DNA from: Straminergon stramineum
Lineage: Eukaryota > Streptophyta > Bryopsida > Hypnales > Calliergonaceae
DNA length: 64,000 nucleotides
Direction of reading: 5' to 3'
Assembly (NCBI GenBank): GCA_963920665.1
Contig: OY987266.1
Location: 8,375,001-8,439,000, forward strand
Below the pieces are notes generated by a model. That model had not been told where the DNA came from, made no database searches, and saw only the letters and a list, made by a program, of their open reading frames with translations. The position numbers and the translations under genes were made by a program. Below are positions 11,770-23,100 of this stretch, in pieces (position 1 is the stretch's first letter; every line of letters begins with the position of its first letter).

Positions 11770-12966
11770 AGTTATGGATAATAAATAATTATCCATTTAC
11801 TGCCGCCTACGAACTCAGCCTACAATGAACCTCGTGTACTACTCGAAGCTTCCAGACCCACGGTTCGGTTCCATCCAACCCAAGGGCCTGGAATCCGAAC
11901 CAGTGCGGCATCTTGGTCATTTGCGCTCTCCTCTGTCCAAAGCCAGGTGCGCTCACCAAGGTTTTGGTTTAGGGTTCGCGGTGCATTGCCGCCAACTTTG
12001 CGTGCTGCGGCCGGTCTTATCACCCCGATTTCTTCTGTTCTCCGTGGCGCGGTGTTTGCTGGTGAGCTTGCGGCGATTTTGTCCTTCTTTTTGGTGCCAG
12101 TTTGCGCCCGCGAAGGTGATTTTTCGTCCTTGGACGGAGTCGGTATGGTTGCACTTTGCGTTCTTCGATTATTTTGCTTCCTCCTCGTGTATGACGCCGA
12201 AATTTTTAGAGCTTAGGCGTGGAAGAACTCGCCGTGTCTAGTTTCCCGAGATTGGTAGAACTGTTGCTCTGGTTTATTCTCGAGAGTGTGAATTTGACTG
12301 CGAAGTGGTGACTTCTTGGTTCTATGTCAAGGTTTTGTTTGTCTGTAGTTAGTATTTGTTTTGCATGAGAGCGACGTCTAAGATACTCGTCGTAGCTTAT
12401 AGATTTCTTAGAGAGTTAGTCTAGGGGGATTATGTCAGGTTTTGCTTTTGCGTGATATCACGATGATTTTTTCACTGATATTTGGATGCTTCTGGAATAA
12501 ATCCTGTCATGGCTTACTGTAGATATACTGCGAATGCTCGCCAGTTAAGTATGTATCTCTATGATCACATTTTATGATCGTGAGAATGGTATGTCTAATA
12601 ATTAGAGTTTAGACATTCAATGGACAATTTATTTTTACTGGAGTTTATGTTTGTCTTGCATACGAGATCCTTAGGGGCCAGGTTCTTCATTTTCAGAAAT
12701 ACGCGAGAGAAATAAATATGTATAAGAATGGCTTTGAGCTGGTATCATGTATATTATATAGACATCTGTTTCCATGAACGTGTGTTATGCTGACGTTTGG
12801 ATTATTTTAAGATTTGGCATGGCGTGTTTCATTTTCAGATTACCTCGTTCGGACCGGTTACAAGTTTGCCAGACCTGGTACTCGAACTTTGAAATTGTTT
12901 TGGTGACTGCGAGAAACTTCTTCAAAGAGCAAACAGAGGCCAGCCCAATTGTAGGAAGTAGTAATC
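11770..12966 (+). promoter_or_regulatory. promoter and 5' leader of the zinc-finger gene
   Basis: Composition shifts abruptly from AT-rich to GC-balanced near 11800. An AT-rich TAAATAAT box lies near 11785. A likely 5' UTR intron ends at a good acceptor, CATTTTCAG, at 12838; several donors are possible between 11947 and 12330, so I do not fix the first exon. The leader contains upstream AUGs and a 138-codon frame at 11825-12241 that I consider non-coding. A stop codon in the frame of the downstream ORF (12952-12954) supports the start at 12967. Confidence 0.45.
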
Positions 12967-13209
12967 ATGGGGGGCGGCAATGGACAGAAGGCCAAGATGG
13001 CCAGGGAACGGAATGCAGAAAAGCTCAAGGGCGCCGGGAAAGGTAGCCAGCTTGATTCCAACAAGAAGGCCATGAATATTCAGTGCAAGATCTGCATGCA
13101 GACTTTCATGTGCACCTCTAATGAGGCTAAGTGCAGAGAGCACGCCGAAGCGAAGCATCCGAAGGTGGAGGTGACAGCATGCTTCCCTCATCTGGCAACT
13201 GCTAAGTGA
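12967..13209 (+). CDS. small C2H2-type zinc-finger protein (At2g23090-like)
   Basis: An 80-residue single-exon protein. The N-terminus MGGGNGQKAKMARERNAEK is basic and resembles the 4F5/SERF-type start of this family. It is followed by one zinc finger with C40, C43, H59 and H64 (C-x2-C-x15-H-x4-H), and the end CFPHLATAK is typical. The length matches the 75-80 residues of the plant family represented by Arabidopsis At2g23090, whose biochemical role is not established as far as I know. The start is supported by the in-frame stop TAG at 12952 and by the family-typical MGGG start. The gene has its own promoter and polyadenylation signal and is unrelated in function to the adaptin downstream. The family assignment is firm; a molecular function is not claimed. 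Confidence 0.92.
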   Translation: MGGGNGQKAKMARERNAEKLKGAGKGSQLDSNKKAMNIQCKICMQTFMCTSNEAKCREHAEAKHPKVEVTACFPHLATAK

Positions 13210-13554
13210 CACTCCAATGGAGTCAGGCGTTCTCGTTGAGAGATACTCGTTGCTAAAATATAGTCACAATACTCGCTCGTAACACTAAAGACATGGTTTC
13301 CCGCAAGACTAAAAGTTAGTTTCAGCTTGCAATTTCTATAAGACTGAGAAAGAGCTAATTTTTAGCTCGCAATTTCCGTAAGACTGATTAAGAGTTAATT
13401 CCCTGCTTGAAGTTTCCATATTGACTTGTATAACGTGTTTTGGAATGGGCCCGTCAATTCATGGAGTTTAAAAATAAGCTCGATCTTTTGGATTGTGTTT
13501 TCTGTCCGATCGAGAATGTTGTACTGGATCTGTTGTCATGTACAGCTGACGATC

Positions 13555-13560
13555 AATAAA
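13555..13560 (+). terminator. polyadenylation signal of the zinc-finger gene
   Basis: A canonical AATAAA hexamer 346 bp after the stop codon, preceded by TGTA-containing sequence (TTGTCATGTACAG). No other canonical hexamer was noted between the stop and here. Confidence 0.6.
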
Positions 13561-13599
13561 TTGGTTTGCTAAAGTCAGGTTGATATTTTGAACCTCTTC

Positions 13600-16500
13600 C
13601 TTATGCTGGCATTTCCTAGGGATTGGACTATGCATGTAACTCTGGTTCTTTAACTTTTATGATCGCAGATACCTTAGTGTAGTTACTGCCGAAACGTGAA
13701 TCAGCAGTTATTCAGCTTAAGTATTTCCCATTAGAATCCCATTTTCTGTATGCAATATTGGTCGTGTCTATTCTGTGGTTGCACATCACTATTCATGCTT
13801 GTTCCCATCCGACTGGTCAAACTGCTGCTGACAGAGTGGGCGTACCTGTTTCAAATCCCTCTGTGCCAACATTGGATCTTGGTCTGGGTGAGGGGACGAT
13901 GATGTGGTGGCATGAAGTGAGTGATATTCAGCCCGTCTCTGCAACATTTAGCACTCGGTTGTTGGATATTGGAAACGAACTTGAACTATCGGGGATTGTA
14001 CTGTACGTACATGACTCTTACTGAAGTTCTGCTGGAGGATTGAAGTAACTATTTATCTGTATACGAAAGCTGGCAGATGAATCTCTTCACTCTTGAACAT
14101 ATATACAGTACTGCGAAATTTTACTAGCCTATAATATTCTGTTCGTCACTTCCATGTGGCAGCGAGGCTGCTGACACTGACGAGGTACGCGAAACCAAAT
14201 GGCAATGTCTTCAAGCTGCTGAAGTGCAATTCTTCATTAGCTGTGGCTGTTGCATAGCTTGAAAAGAACAATTGGAAATCTTTCACGAAAGTGTCTCGGG
14301 CGGTCGTCTCGGAACAGCAATTTGTCATCACTCCTGTGGTAATAACCTCGGTATTCCCTGTCTGATATAGAGAGCTCTCCAAGTCTGTGCCCTTGGAACG
14401 CACTTATAGGTGTGCTTCGGCACAAGCTTGTCACTTGAATGCAGGAAACAAGAACCCCGTGAGAGGACAGACCAACGACTTTAGGGGTGTCAGAGCTCTC
14501 ACCTTCTAGAGCGAGATTTTTGTGTATCTTTCCTTTTCCAAGTCGTGGCTGCTCAATTTGTTTTGGATTTGGTTACCGCTCTAAAATCAGAGAGAGATGA
14601 GGTCGATCTAAAGAGAAGTACGAATGCCCTGTCAACTTTTGTCTGTCGATCTTTTGCCACTCATCTCCCACTGCCGAATTTCAGTGGAGCACCAACGAAG
14701 ATGGAAAGAAACCGATCGTGTACATGCAAGCCAAGCCTGTGAGGAAACCTGCCTCCCGTAAAGATTACCGAAGTGCAAAATGGTGTTCTCGGTCTTCGCG
14801 TGGTCACGGTTCTAGGTGAAGAATCAACTTTCTACAGTCACAGGCTTGTGTTGGAGGTTGTGAAAGAGGAGGTGAAGCTGGAGGTGTGTGTGTTTCTGCA
14901 ATGTTGACTGACTATGGTATGCAAGGAAATGTGGCCTGGACGTTGCCTTATAGAAACTAGGGTCTCTGCAGAGACTCTTCATTTCAGCTGGAAGTGTCTT
15001 CTGAAGCGTCTCTGACTTCGTGATGTCCTCATCTGGTGGTTATTTTATTGTCACGGAAGGTTTGATGCACTGTCGGTGGCCTCAGGGTAACTTGTAAACT
15101 CAGGATTTTTGGTGACTGTCAGTTTACTGCATTGTAATCACGTGATTATTCATCTGTATTCTCTGTTTCTTTGTACATGTAACCTCTCAACAATTTGCCT
15201 TAATCCCAATTTGAAGCGCGGGTTTGCAGATTGTGCAGTTGCATTCTTGTCTGGACAAGATCGGCAAGGCATTGGAGAGCATCACAGATCATTCAGCTCT
15301 CGTGCATCTCTGAGTCTTTCAATGACTGGATTGCTGTTATATGAGGCGATCGGTCTGCCATTCTCAGAAACTTGGGCGGAGACGTATCTTATACAACCTG
15401 AACCTTCTGTCCTACGAAGTTTTCATTTGGGAATTAGTGAGTGAGATGGTTGTTGGAGTACTCTGTTCGAGTTCCGACTTTACCTATAGACGAAGACGGT
15501 GTATGCGATGCGCAACAAATTCACATTGCTGAAAATATGGGCGTCCATGCAGCATGAACTTAATTGATTTGTAAACCCTAATCAGACGCATACCTAGGCG
15601 GGCCATAGTAGCTCATCACTTGCTGGACTATGACACTTTTTGGGTAGGTAGGATACCAACCTGCTGTTATCCTACGTGCGCACACCTCTTCATGTCTTTC
15701 TTTCCATTTCTCTGAAGTGAAGAGGTACTTGGCTCATTTCTCAATGCCCTGGTCGAAACTATTGAACCCCTGAAACTGGCGGCCTATCTTCGAGTTTTGG
15801 CAAAGTCTTTGCAGAGAAATAATGCCATTTTTCTTGTGGCCTCTTTCCTTTCTCTTCATGCCTCTCGGTGTGGTGACAATTTATATCTCCATGCTGTAAT
15901 TGTCCCAAATGTTCTTGGTTAGGGTGATGTAAGTGTCCTTTTAATATTGTCATATCATGGAGCCTAGGTCTGAGACGGAGCTTCTGTATATGTAAATTAT
16001 GAGTTTCGAGGGCGAGTTTCTCAACAATCACAAAGTAATTTGCTTCAGGTCTAATATTATTGCTTCTGCAGATGCTGAAAGGATGTCGAGTTCTATCGTT
16101 GGTCTATTCCTGCAGCGAAGAGCATCTGCATGCGTCTCTGGCTAAATTTAGGGTTTCATATAGGGGCATACTAATGGCTTTGGCTTTTCTTTGCCCAGCC
16201 CTTTTGTCCTCCTTCCCAATTGTAGACGAGATACTTCAATTTTCGCAGTTCTATTGATGACATAGTTCAGTTTGTATCAGGTGAGCATTTGGAAAAGAGA
16301 TGTCTGCAGATTGCTAAGAGAAGGTTTAATTTTTTCTTCCTTCTCTCCTCTGAAGCATGTGCTTCACCGCTGCGGTTTGCTAATGTACCCTTTTTCTGTC
16401 ATGGCTGCCATTGCTGTGTCTCTCAACGTCCAGTACTCGTGAAATTAGGTCTATCATGTGCAGAAAATTTTGAATGCAGTTCTAGAAGCTGAAGGAATTG

Positions 16501-17195
16501 AGTTCTCATTCGGAGTTCGACCTAGAGTTACCCCCTGCTCCAGAGTTTTATCCTGTGCGTCTCTGACTATATTTCCGTCCCATTTTTTCCTTGCATATGC
16601 ACGTAATTCCATGATTCGGGATTGACAATCGCCCTCTGAAGTTGTTTTGAGTAATTCTTTCATTTTTCGAATTAGAGTTCCGAATCAGAGTCCAGCCTAT
16701 GTCTTTCTCTTTCAGTGGCATTTCGTAATCTGCTCTTGGCTTCAGAAAATTCCGTGCAGAAACTGCAATATGGTTGTTGAGAAATTTGCGTCGCTCAGTC
16801 GCCATCTCGATATAGCTGAACTTATCAAGATCTTGTTTGTGTTGGATGCCCCTCTTTGGCGCTCGAGAATCAGAATTCTTTATTGTGAGATGTGGTAACA
16901 CTAAGTGATTTGCACCTATAATCTGCTTCCCCTTTCTTGATAACATTCACTTTTAATGTAATTTTTTTAGTCATGAAGTATAATTCTGCTGCAGATCTTA
17001 TCTGGGTTCTTCGTTTTGGAACGATTGAAGTATGATGATGAGTTCAGTGCTTCTGAGCTCGTGCTAGCCATGTTTGCCTCGACGATAGTGTTCCAAGTTT
17101 TGTGACCATATCCTGACGATGGATCACTGGGTCGTGAAGAAAGGCTCAGGCACCATTTCTGAGGAGCTGAAGTGAAAGAACAGGAGGGTTGCAGT
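13600..17195 (+). other. interval with exon-like fragments, no assembled gene
   Basis: Composition is gene-like (balanced GC, unlike the repeat deserts) but no continuous gene could be built. Several plus-strand stretches translate to protein-like peptides. Examples are near 14164-14255 (EAADTDEVRETKWQCLQAAE), 14545-14650 (LDLVTALKSERDEVDLKRS), 14754-14900 (VKITEVQNGVLGLRVVTV and on), 15232-15310 after an AG (VQLHSCLDKIGKALESIT), 15735-15840 (LVETIEPLKLAAYLRVLAK) and 16464-16520 (KILNAVLEAEGIEF). They lie in different frames, some broken by stops. This may be a decayed gene, an unrecognised many-exon gene, or the distal 5' region of the adaptin gene. I do not recognise the protein. Confidence 0.3.
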
Positions 17196-20100
17196 ATGAC
17201 TTTCTTCATGGGAAATAAACTGAGGTTCGTCTCTCACCCCTGTGATTGCTTGTAGCACTCGCAGATACTAATCGCTGATGTGAATCACTCTAGATTATGA
17301 GAAAGAGCATCAATCCAGGTGCTGTGCTTTGAGTTCTTGCAATCTTTGCACGTACAGGGACATGATACGCTCCATCCGGACGTGTAAAACGGCGGCTGAG
17401 GAAAGGGCAGTCGTTGCCAAAGAGTGCGCAGCATTGCGTGATTTGCTTAAAGAGCCAATCCAATATCATAGACATCGCAATGTTGCAAAGCTTATGTTCA
17501 TTCACATGTTAGGCTATCCAACTCACTTTGGTCAGATGGAGTGTATTAAACTGATTGCGGAAGGCGACTATCCAGAAAAACGGATCGGCTACTTGGGACT
17601 TATGGTGCTTCTTGATGAGCGCCAGGAAGTTCTCATGTTAGTCACAAACTCGATCAAAAAGTATCCACTCCTGATTTTATACCGGTCTCACCTAGTTTCC
17701 ACGGTAAGTTCTTTTGGGTTGTTGAAAAGACCGTGCCGGTTTGTAGTTCTGGGTAATATTTCTTATCACTGATTGCACATGTAGGTCTAAACGTGATTGT
17801 AACTGTAGTCAAGATCGGAAATCTTGGACTGTCATTGCTTGAATTTTTCCTTCAAAGCATGCTTGTTGAAGTTGTGAATGTGCAGTGCGCTCTTGATTGT
17901 CTAAAATTTGTCCACGATTGTTTGGGACTTAACTCAAGGCAGTGACCTGCACCATACAAATCAACATGTCGTTGGGCTAGCCCTTTGTGCTTTAGGCAAT
18001 ATCTGCACAGCTGTAATGGCACGGGAGCTTTCTGTTGAGGTTGAGAGGCTGCTTCTTGACAGAAATACTTACATCCGCAAGAAGGTACTATTTGACCGGG
18101 ATACGTCCTTCCTTTTTCTTGACATATTTTGTACCCCCACTGTTCATATTTTTTGTGTGTACTTCAAACTTTGTGAGCTTTAGAAGTAGGTATGTTATAT
18201 TTTGTCTTTTCAATTCATGATATAGTGGTAATGTAGGCTTTAGCTCATTCGTGTATTGGTGTAGTGAATGTTAGCCTCGAATACTAGGATTACCATGGGC
18301 ATTAGGGGAAACATCTGGCCTTTTGTTACCCATAGTAATGAGAAGTTATACAAAAGTTAGTGATGGAGAGATAGAGTAATAACAGATTCGAGAATAATTC
18401 AATTCTAAGAGATTTCACCTAAAAGAAGTGGTCTATTTTTCACATGAGAAGATTCAGAATTCAATGGTGCAGGGTGGGGTTACGTGGTCTTGTAGGCAGC
18501 CCTGTGCGCAGTTCGAATAGTACGTAAAGTTCCGGACCTCATTGAGTCCTACAAAGGTCCAGCCTTAAACCTCCTCATGGACAAGCATCATGGTGTCCTC
18601 GTTGCAGGAGTTAAATTGTGCATTGAGCTCTGTTTGGCCAGTGATGCAGCCCTTGAACTTTTCAGAAAGGTGCGTCTTCATATAAGTCCCGTTTGTTTAG
18701 TTTTATGTAGAAGAAAACATTTGATCATGGAGTTATGAAACTTGACTGATGAACTTCCAATCAGGAAAGGAAAGAAACTCTTCGTCTAACGAATTCAGGT
18801 GGCATCGACGATAAATGTGCAGCAAGTATCAACAATAGTGAGATTACTGAAAAACCTGGTGCTAGGCGGCTATGCTCCAGAATACGATGTGACTGGAATT
18901 TCAGACCCTCTATTACAGATAAAGATTCTCAAGTTACTGCGCCTCATAGGCAAAGGGGACAGTGACTCGAGTGACATCATGAGCGATGTTCTTGCACAGG
19001 TTTGTAATCTGATCCTGAATTTTTTTCTGCATCACTCTTGTTACAGAGCTTCGATGTTGTTTCAAAGTGACGTGCTCTCAGAGTGCTTGGAAATTAACGA
19101 CATCTCTCTCTGTTACTTGCGGGCCAAATTTATGATAGTCACTATGTGGTGCCTATTGCAGGTTGCTACCAACACGGAAGGTACAAAGAATGCTGGGAGA
19201 GCGATACTGTACGAATGCGTGTTAACCATAATGGCAATTGAAGACATCGGGGGACTAAGAGTACTGGCAGTTAATATCCTCGGCCGGTTTCTGGCAGATA
19301 TAGATAACAATATCAGGTCGGTGGGCTTCTTTCTAGCGTTGCTAGTTCAAAATCGCATGCAAGGAAATTAGGTCATCAAATGTACTCGCTATTCAGCTTT
19401 AGAGGAGGTGCATCAATGTGAGGGTCTTTTCATACCTATTTAGCGCCTGTTTTAGGACTCATAGGCCCGAAGTTTCTCTTAATCCGACTGTTGTTCCCAC
19501 AGTTTTGGTCTATAAATTGGTGTGTCTATTTGGTGAAGATGAAGCCTTGAGCCTCATATTTCTTGTTACAGGTACGTTGCTCTCAATACTCTTGTCAAGG
19601 TTGTCGCTGTGGACAATCAAGCAGTGCAGCGCCATCGAACTGTAATTGTGCACTGTGTAAAGGTACGTCTCAAGTTTGCTTCTGTTTCTTGCAGCACAAG
19701 CTTTGCTTCCTATTGCTCTTCTTAATAATGGAAGACTAAGATTTGAATTGGCTGAGAAATGTAATATTATATTGCCTGTAAAATCCTTAAAATTCTGGGC
19801 GTATGACAATTTTACGGTCTTTACACAATGGTTACGGGGTTAGTTCGAAAAAGGCAGCACAAGTGTGGATTACTTTCATGTTTTCATGCACTCTGACTGC
19901 TGACATGAGATCACGTTGTTCAAAGTGGTTGCTCTGACCACATATCCAGGACTCAGATGTTTCAATTAGGGCACGAGCTTTGGCGCTAGTTGTTAGCCTT
20001 GTGAACGAGAGTAACGTGAAAGCATTGACCTCAGAGCTACTTGAATACCTGAAAGTTAGCGACCCAGAATTCAAAGCGGACCTTGCGGCAAAGACTGCTG

Positions 20101-23100
20101 CTTTAATACAAAAGTAATACGGTCATGCACGTTTTTTTCTTGCATCCCATGTGCTTGGTATTCTTGTACTGCATACACTCACACTGGAAAGGAAATGTTT
20201 TTTTCTTATTTAAATTCCTTCTTGTGTCTCCCTGTACTTTGGTTGCATATAATTCGATATTGACAAAAAAAAATATCTGATGAACAGGTTTGCTCCTACA
20301 AGGCTCTGGTATATAGATCAAATCATCTTATTAATGGTGGAGGTAATCGATCTCATTCTTCTAATGCGAATCCTAGAACCAGACTGAGCTTATCATCAGA
20401 ATCAATTGTTCCACTTTGATCAAAAGCCTATTGCCTTGTAGCTGAACTAAATCACAAAAGAATTTTTTTTACCGTGTTTGAAAACATATGCTTTGGCCCT
20501 TTGTAAGAAATATGCATGGCTTGCAAATTTGCTAGTTGCCTTTGGAGAGACTTGACTGGTTGCAACAACGGAGTAATCTATTAAAATAATGAAGCCTAAG
20601 ATTTTAATTTCGAAGCAATCATGTGTCATACCAGTCTGCAGCATCTCCTTACGTTCGCATGGTTTGCCAGGCTGGAATCTACGTCAAAGAGGAAGTGCTG
20701 CGGTCACTGGTGGTAGTCATCAGCAATGCAACCGATCTTCAAGGATATGCCGTCCGGGCATTATATCGAGCATTTTACAATTGGAGTGGTCAGGTGTTTT
20801 GCAAGTGCCTCTCACAACCGATGTCCATCCCTTGATGCATATATAAGCGAGAGTGCGAGATGAGTACTGTTGTTCCACCCATGACCTTTGTTACAGAGCG
20901 CAATAATTAAAATTTCAAGCCTTATACGATCACGTCGTTTTGCTCAAGCATCCAAGCATAAGTCACGACCTTCACACAGACAGTGAGCGAGCAGTTGTAA
21001 CTCTTTGGTTGTGCGGGTGTCCAAATAGTCTTGGAAACTACGGAAATTAGCGGTTTCCTCCTGCGAAACCCAAATCTAATTATTTCCTCTCGAATGTTAT
21101 ACCTATCCACTACTACTTTACTTAAGTGTGTCGTCTAGTCCTGAATGCAGGACAGTCTTGCTCAAGTGACAGTATGGTGTATTGGCGAATACGGAGACAT
21201 GCTAGTCAACAATTCTAACGAGTTGGAAGGCGAGGATCCCCAAACGGTAAGTAGGACACAGATGATCTTCCTTGTTGCTGTGCCGCTGCTTCTTATGTTT
21301 TGTAAACTCCTCGAGATATAGTTGACAGCGCAGAGATTACTGACTCTACAGCATCGATTCATGTCATGAAACTACAAAATTCGATACAGGATTATGCTTA
21401 TGAATGATACTGTACTTTTCGTGCACGTTTTGCTTTTGCTGCTTGGTTTGTATTCTGAATTGGTTGACTAGACTCAATTTTGTAGGTCACCGAATCCGAT
21501 ACTGTGGATGTTGTCGAGGACGTCCTATGCGATCGTAGAGTTAGTCCAACTACAATCGCTATTTGCCTCATGGCTTTGCTGAAAATGACGTCTCGTTTTC
21601 CCCAGTGCACAAAGTAAGAGTTTAACTTTATTGGTTCGGAGCGGTTCTTCTACTTCCTGTTGTAGTTGTTACGCTTCATAGTAAAATCATCTGATGCTTC
21701 ACCTTTTCTGAGAAATTATAGCTTATCGACGCATTGTCACAGGCGAATCAAAGCGCTATTAGAGGAGTATTCTAGGCACACATTTCTGGAATTGCAGCAG
21801 AGATCTTCCGAGTTTGGATCCATTATTTCCAGACACTATAATCTCAGGTTAGTTTTTCTTCGTATCATTCATTCGACCGTTTAGCTCTATGTCCAGTTTG
21901 GATATTGCTATCCTGATTGATTTACACTCTGTCTAAACTGGTCTTCATCTTTTCTTTTCTTTTCTTTTCTTAGAGGGCCGCTTTTGGAGAGGATTCCAGC
22001 CCTGGATATGGCATCTTACTCGGCAAAACATGCTGGGATCGACAGTAAGTACGACTGTCGTTCTGTTAGTCCTGCTGATAGAACATTCACAGGAGATCCT
22101 GCATCGACAGAGTTGACTACAAATTACCTTATGGATATGCTCACAATAATACCTGAGGATCATCCCTTAGCTCTTTCGGCCTCAGCTGGAGATTCACTGC
22201 TTAACATAAATGGTGTGAGTTCAAGACCTACATCAGCTTCGTCGACCACACCTGGTAACTTGACATCACCAGTTTCTTCATTCAATTGACAGGGTGTCTA
22301 GCAAATTCTTCTTCTCTACGTAAGCGATTTTTGTACGGATATATAAGATGCTTACGGCTGAGCATGCTTTTCTGACATTACCTAAGTTTTGGTGACAAAC
22401 AATGTCATTATTCTGACGGATGTTTGAACGTTGTTTTGTTTTGAGATAGTGCGATATTCCGAAGCTGGTGCTAGCGCACTACTCGACATTTTGGCAGTTG
22501 GGGAACAAACCGAATACACGTCAGTTCCACAAACGTCTGCATCTTCTAGAAGGCCCTCAGCATTAGAGGAATTGCTATCGAATCCAGTGCCTGACCATCG
22601 ACTTTCCATTCTCGAATTGGAGCCTCAATGTCTCCACGGGACACCCTTGGACGAGGACATCTCAATGACAAGTTATCGAACTTCCCTTGTTCAGTCAGCA
22701 CTACCTTCACGACGGAGTAGTGCCCCTGCATTCGAGATGCCGTTGAGAAGTACTCGAGCTTCTGTTGTTAGCTGTGAGCCTACGACATCACAGCAGCGAG
22801 TTCACCCTGAACCAACACTAGCTCAACAGAAGAGGATGTCCCTGAATGATGCACGACTGCAAAGTAGGCAAGGGAGCTATACTGAATCTTCAATACCTCA
22901 GCAGCGTAGGAGTTTCCTTCGTGGTGAGGTATTAAAAAGTAGCGACTTTCTTATTGATGAGACCTGGCCTACTGCTTCTCAACAACGAAAGATGAAGGAA
23001 GACTCTGCGTTGAGGATTAGTCGATTCTCTTTCCAGTCTGAGACTTCACCAGCTCAGCTGCCCCTGGACGAATTCCCTCAGGAAGGAAACCGAGTTTCTG

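Noticed and set aside
11825..12241. 138-codon plus-strand frame upstream of the zinc-finger gene
   Set aside because: It lies in the GC-rich promoter/leader, overlaps equally long frames in other phases and strands, and has no domain; it is better explained as 5' UTR and intron.
22213..22289. Extension of adaptin exon 14 to the in-frame stop at 22287
   Set aside because: Splicing at the GT at 22213 to 22450 restores the frame and recovers ALLDILAVG, a motif known in plant gamma-adaptins; the read-through would truncate the protein in the hinge.
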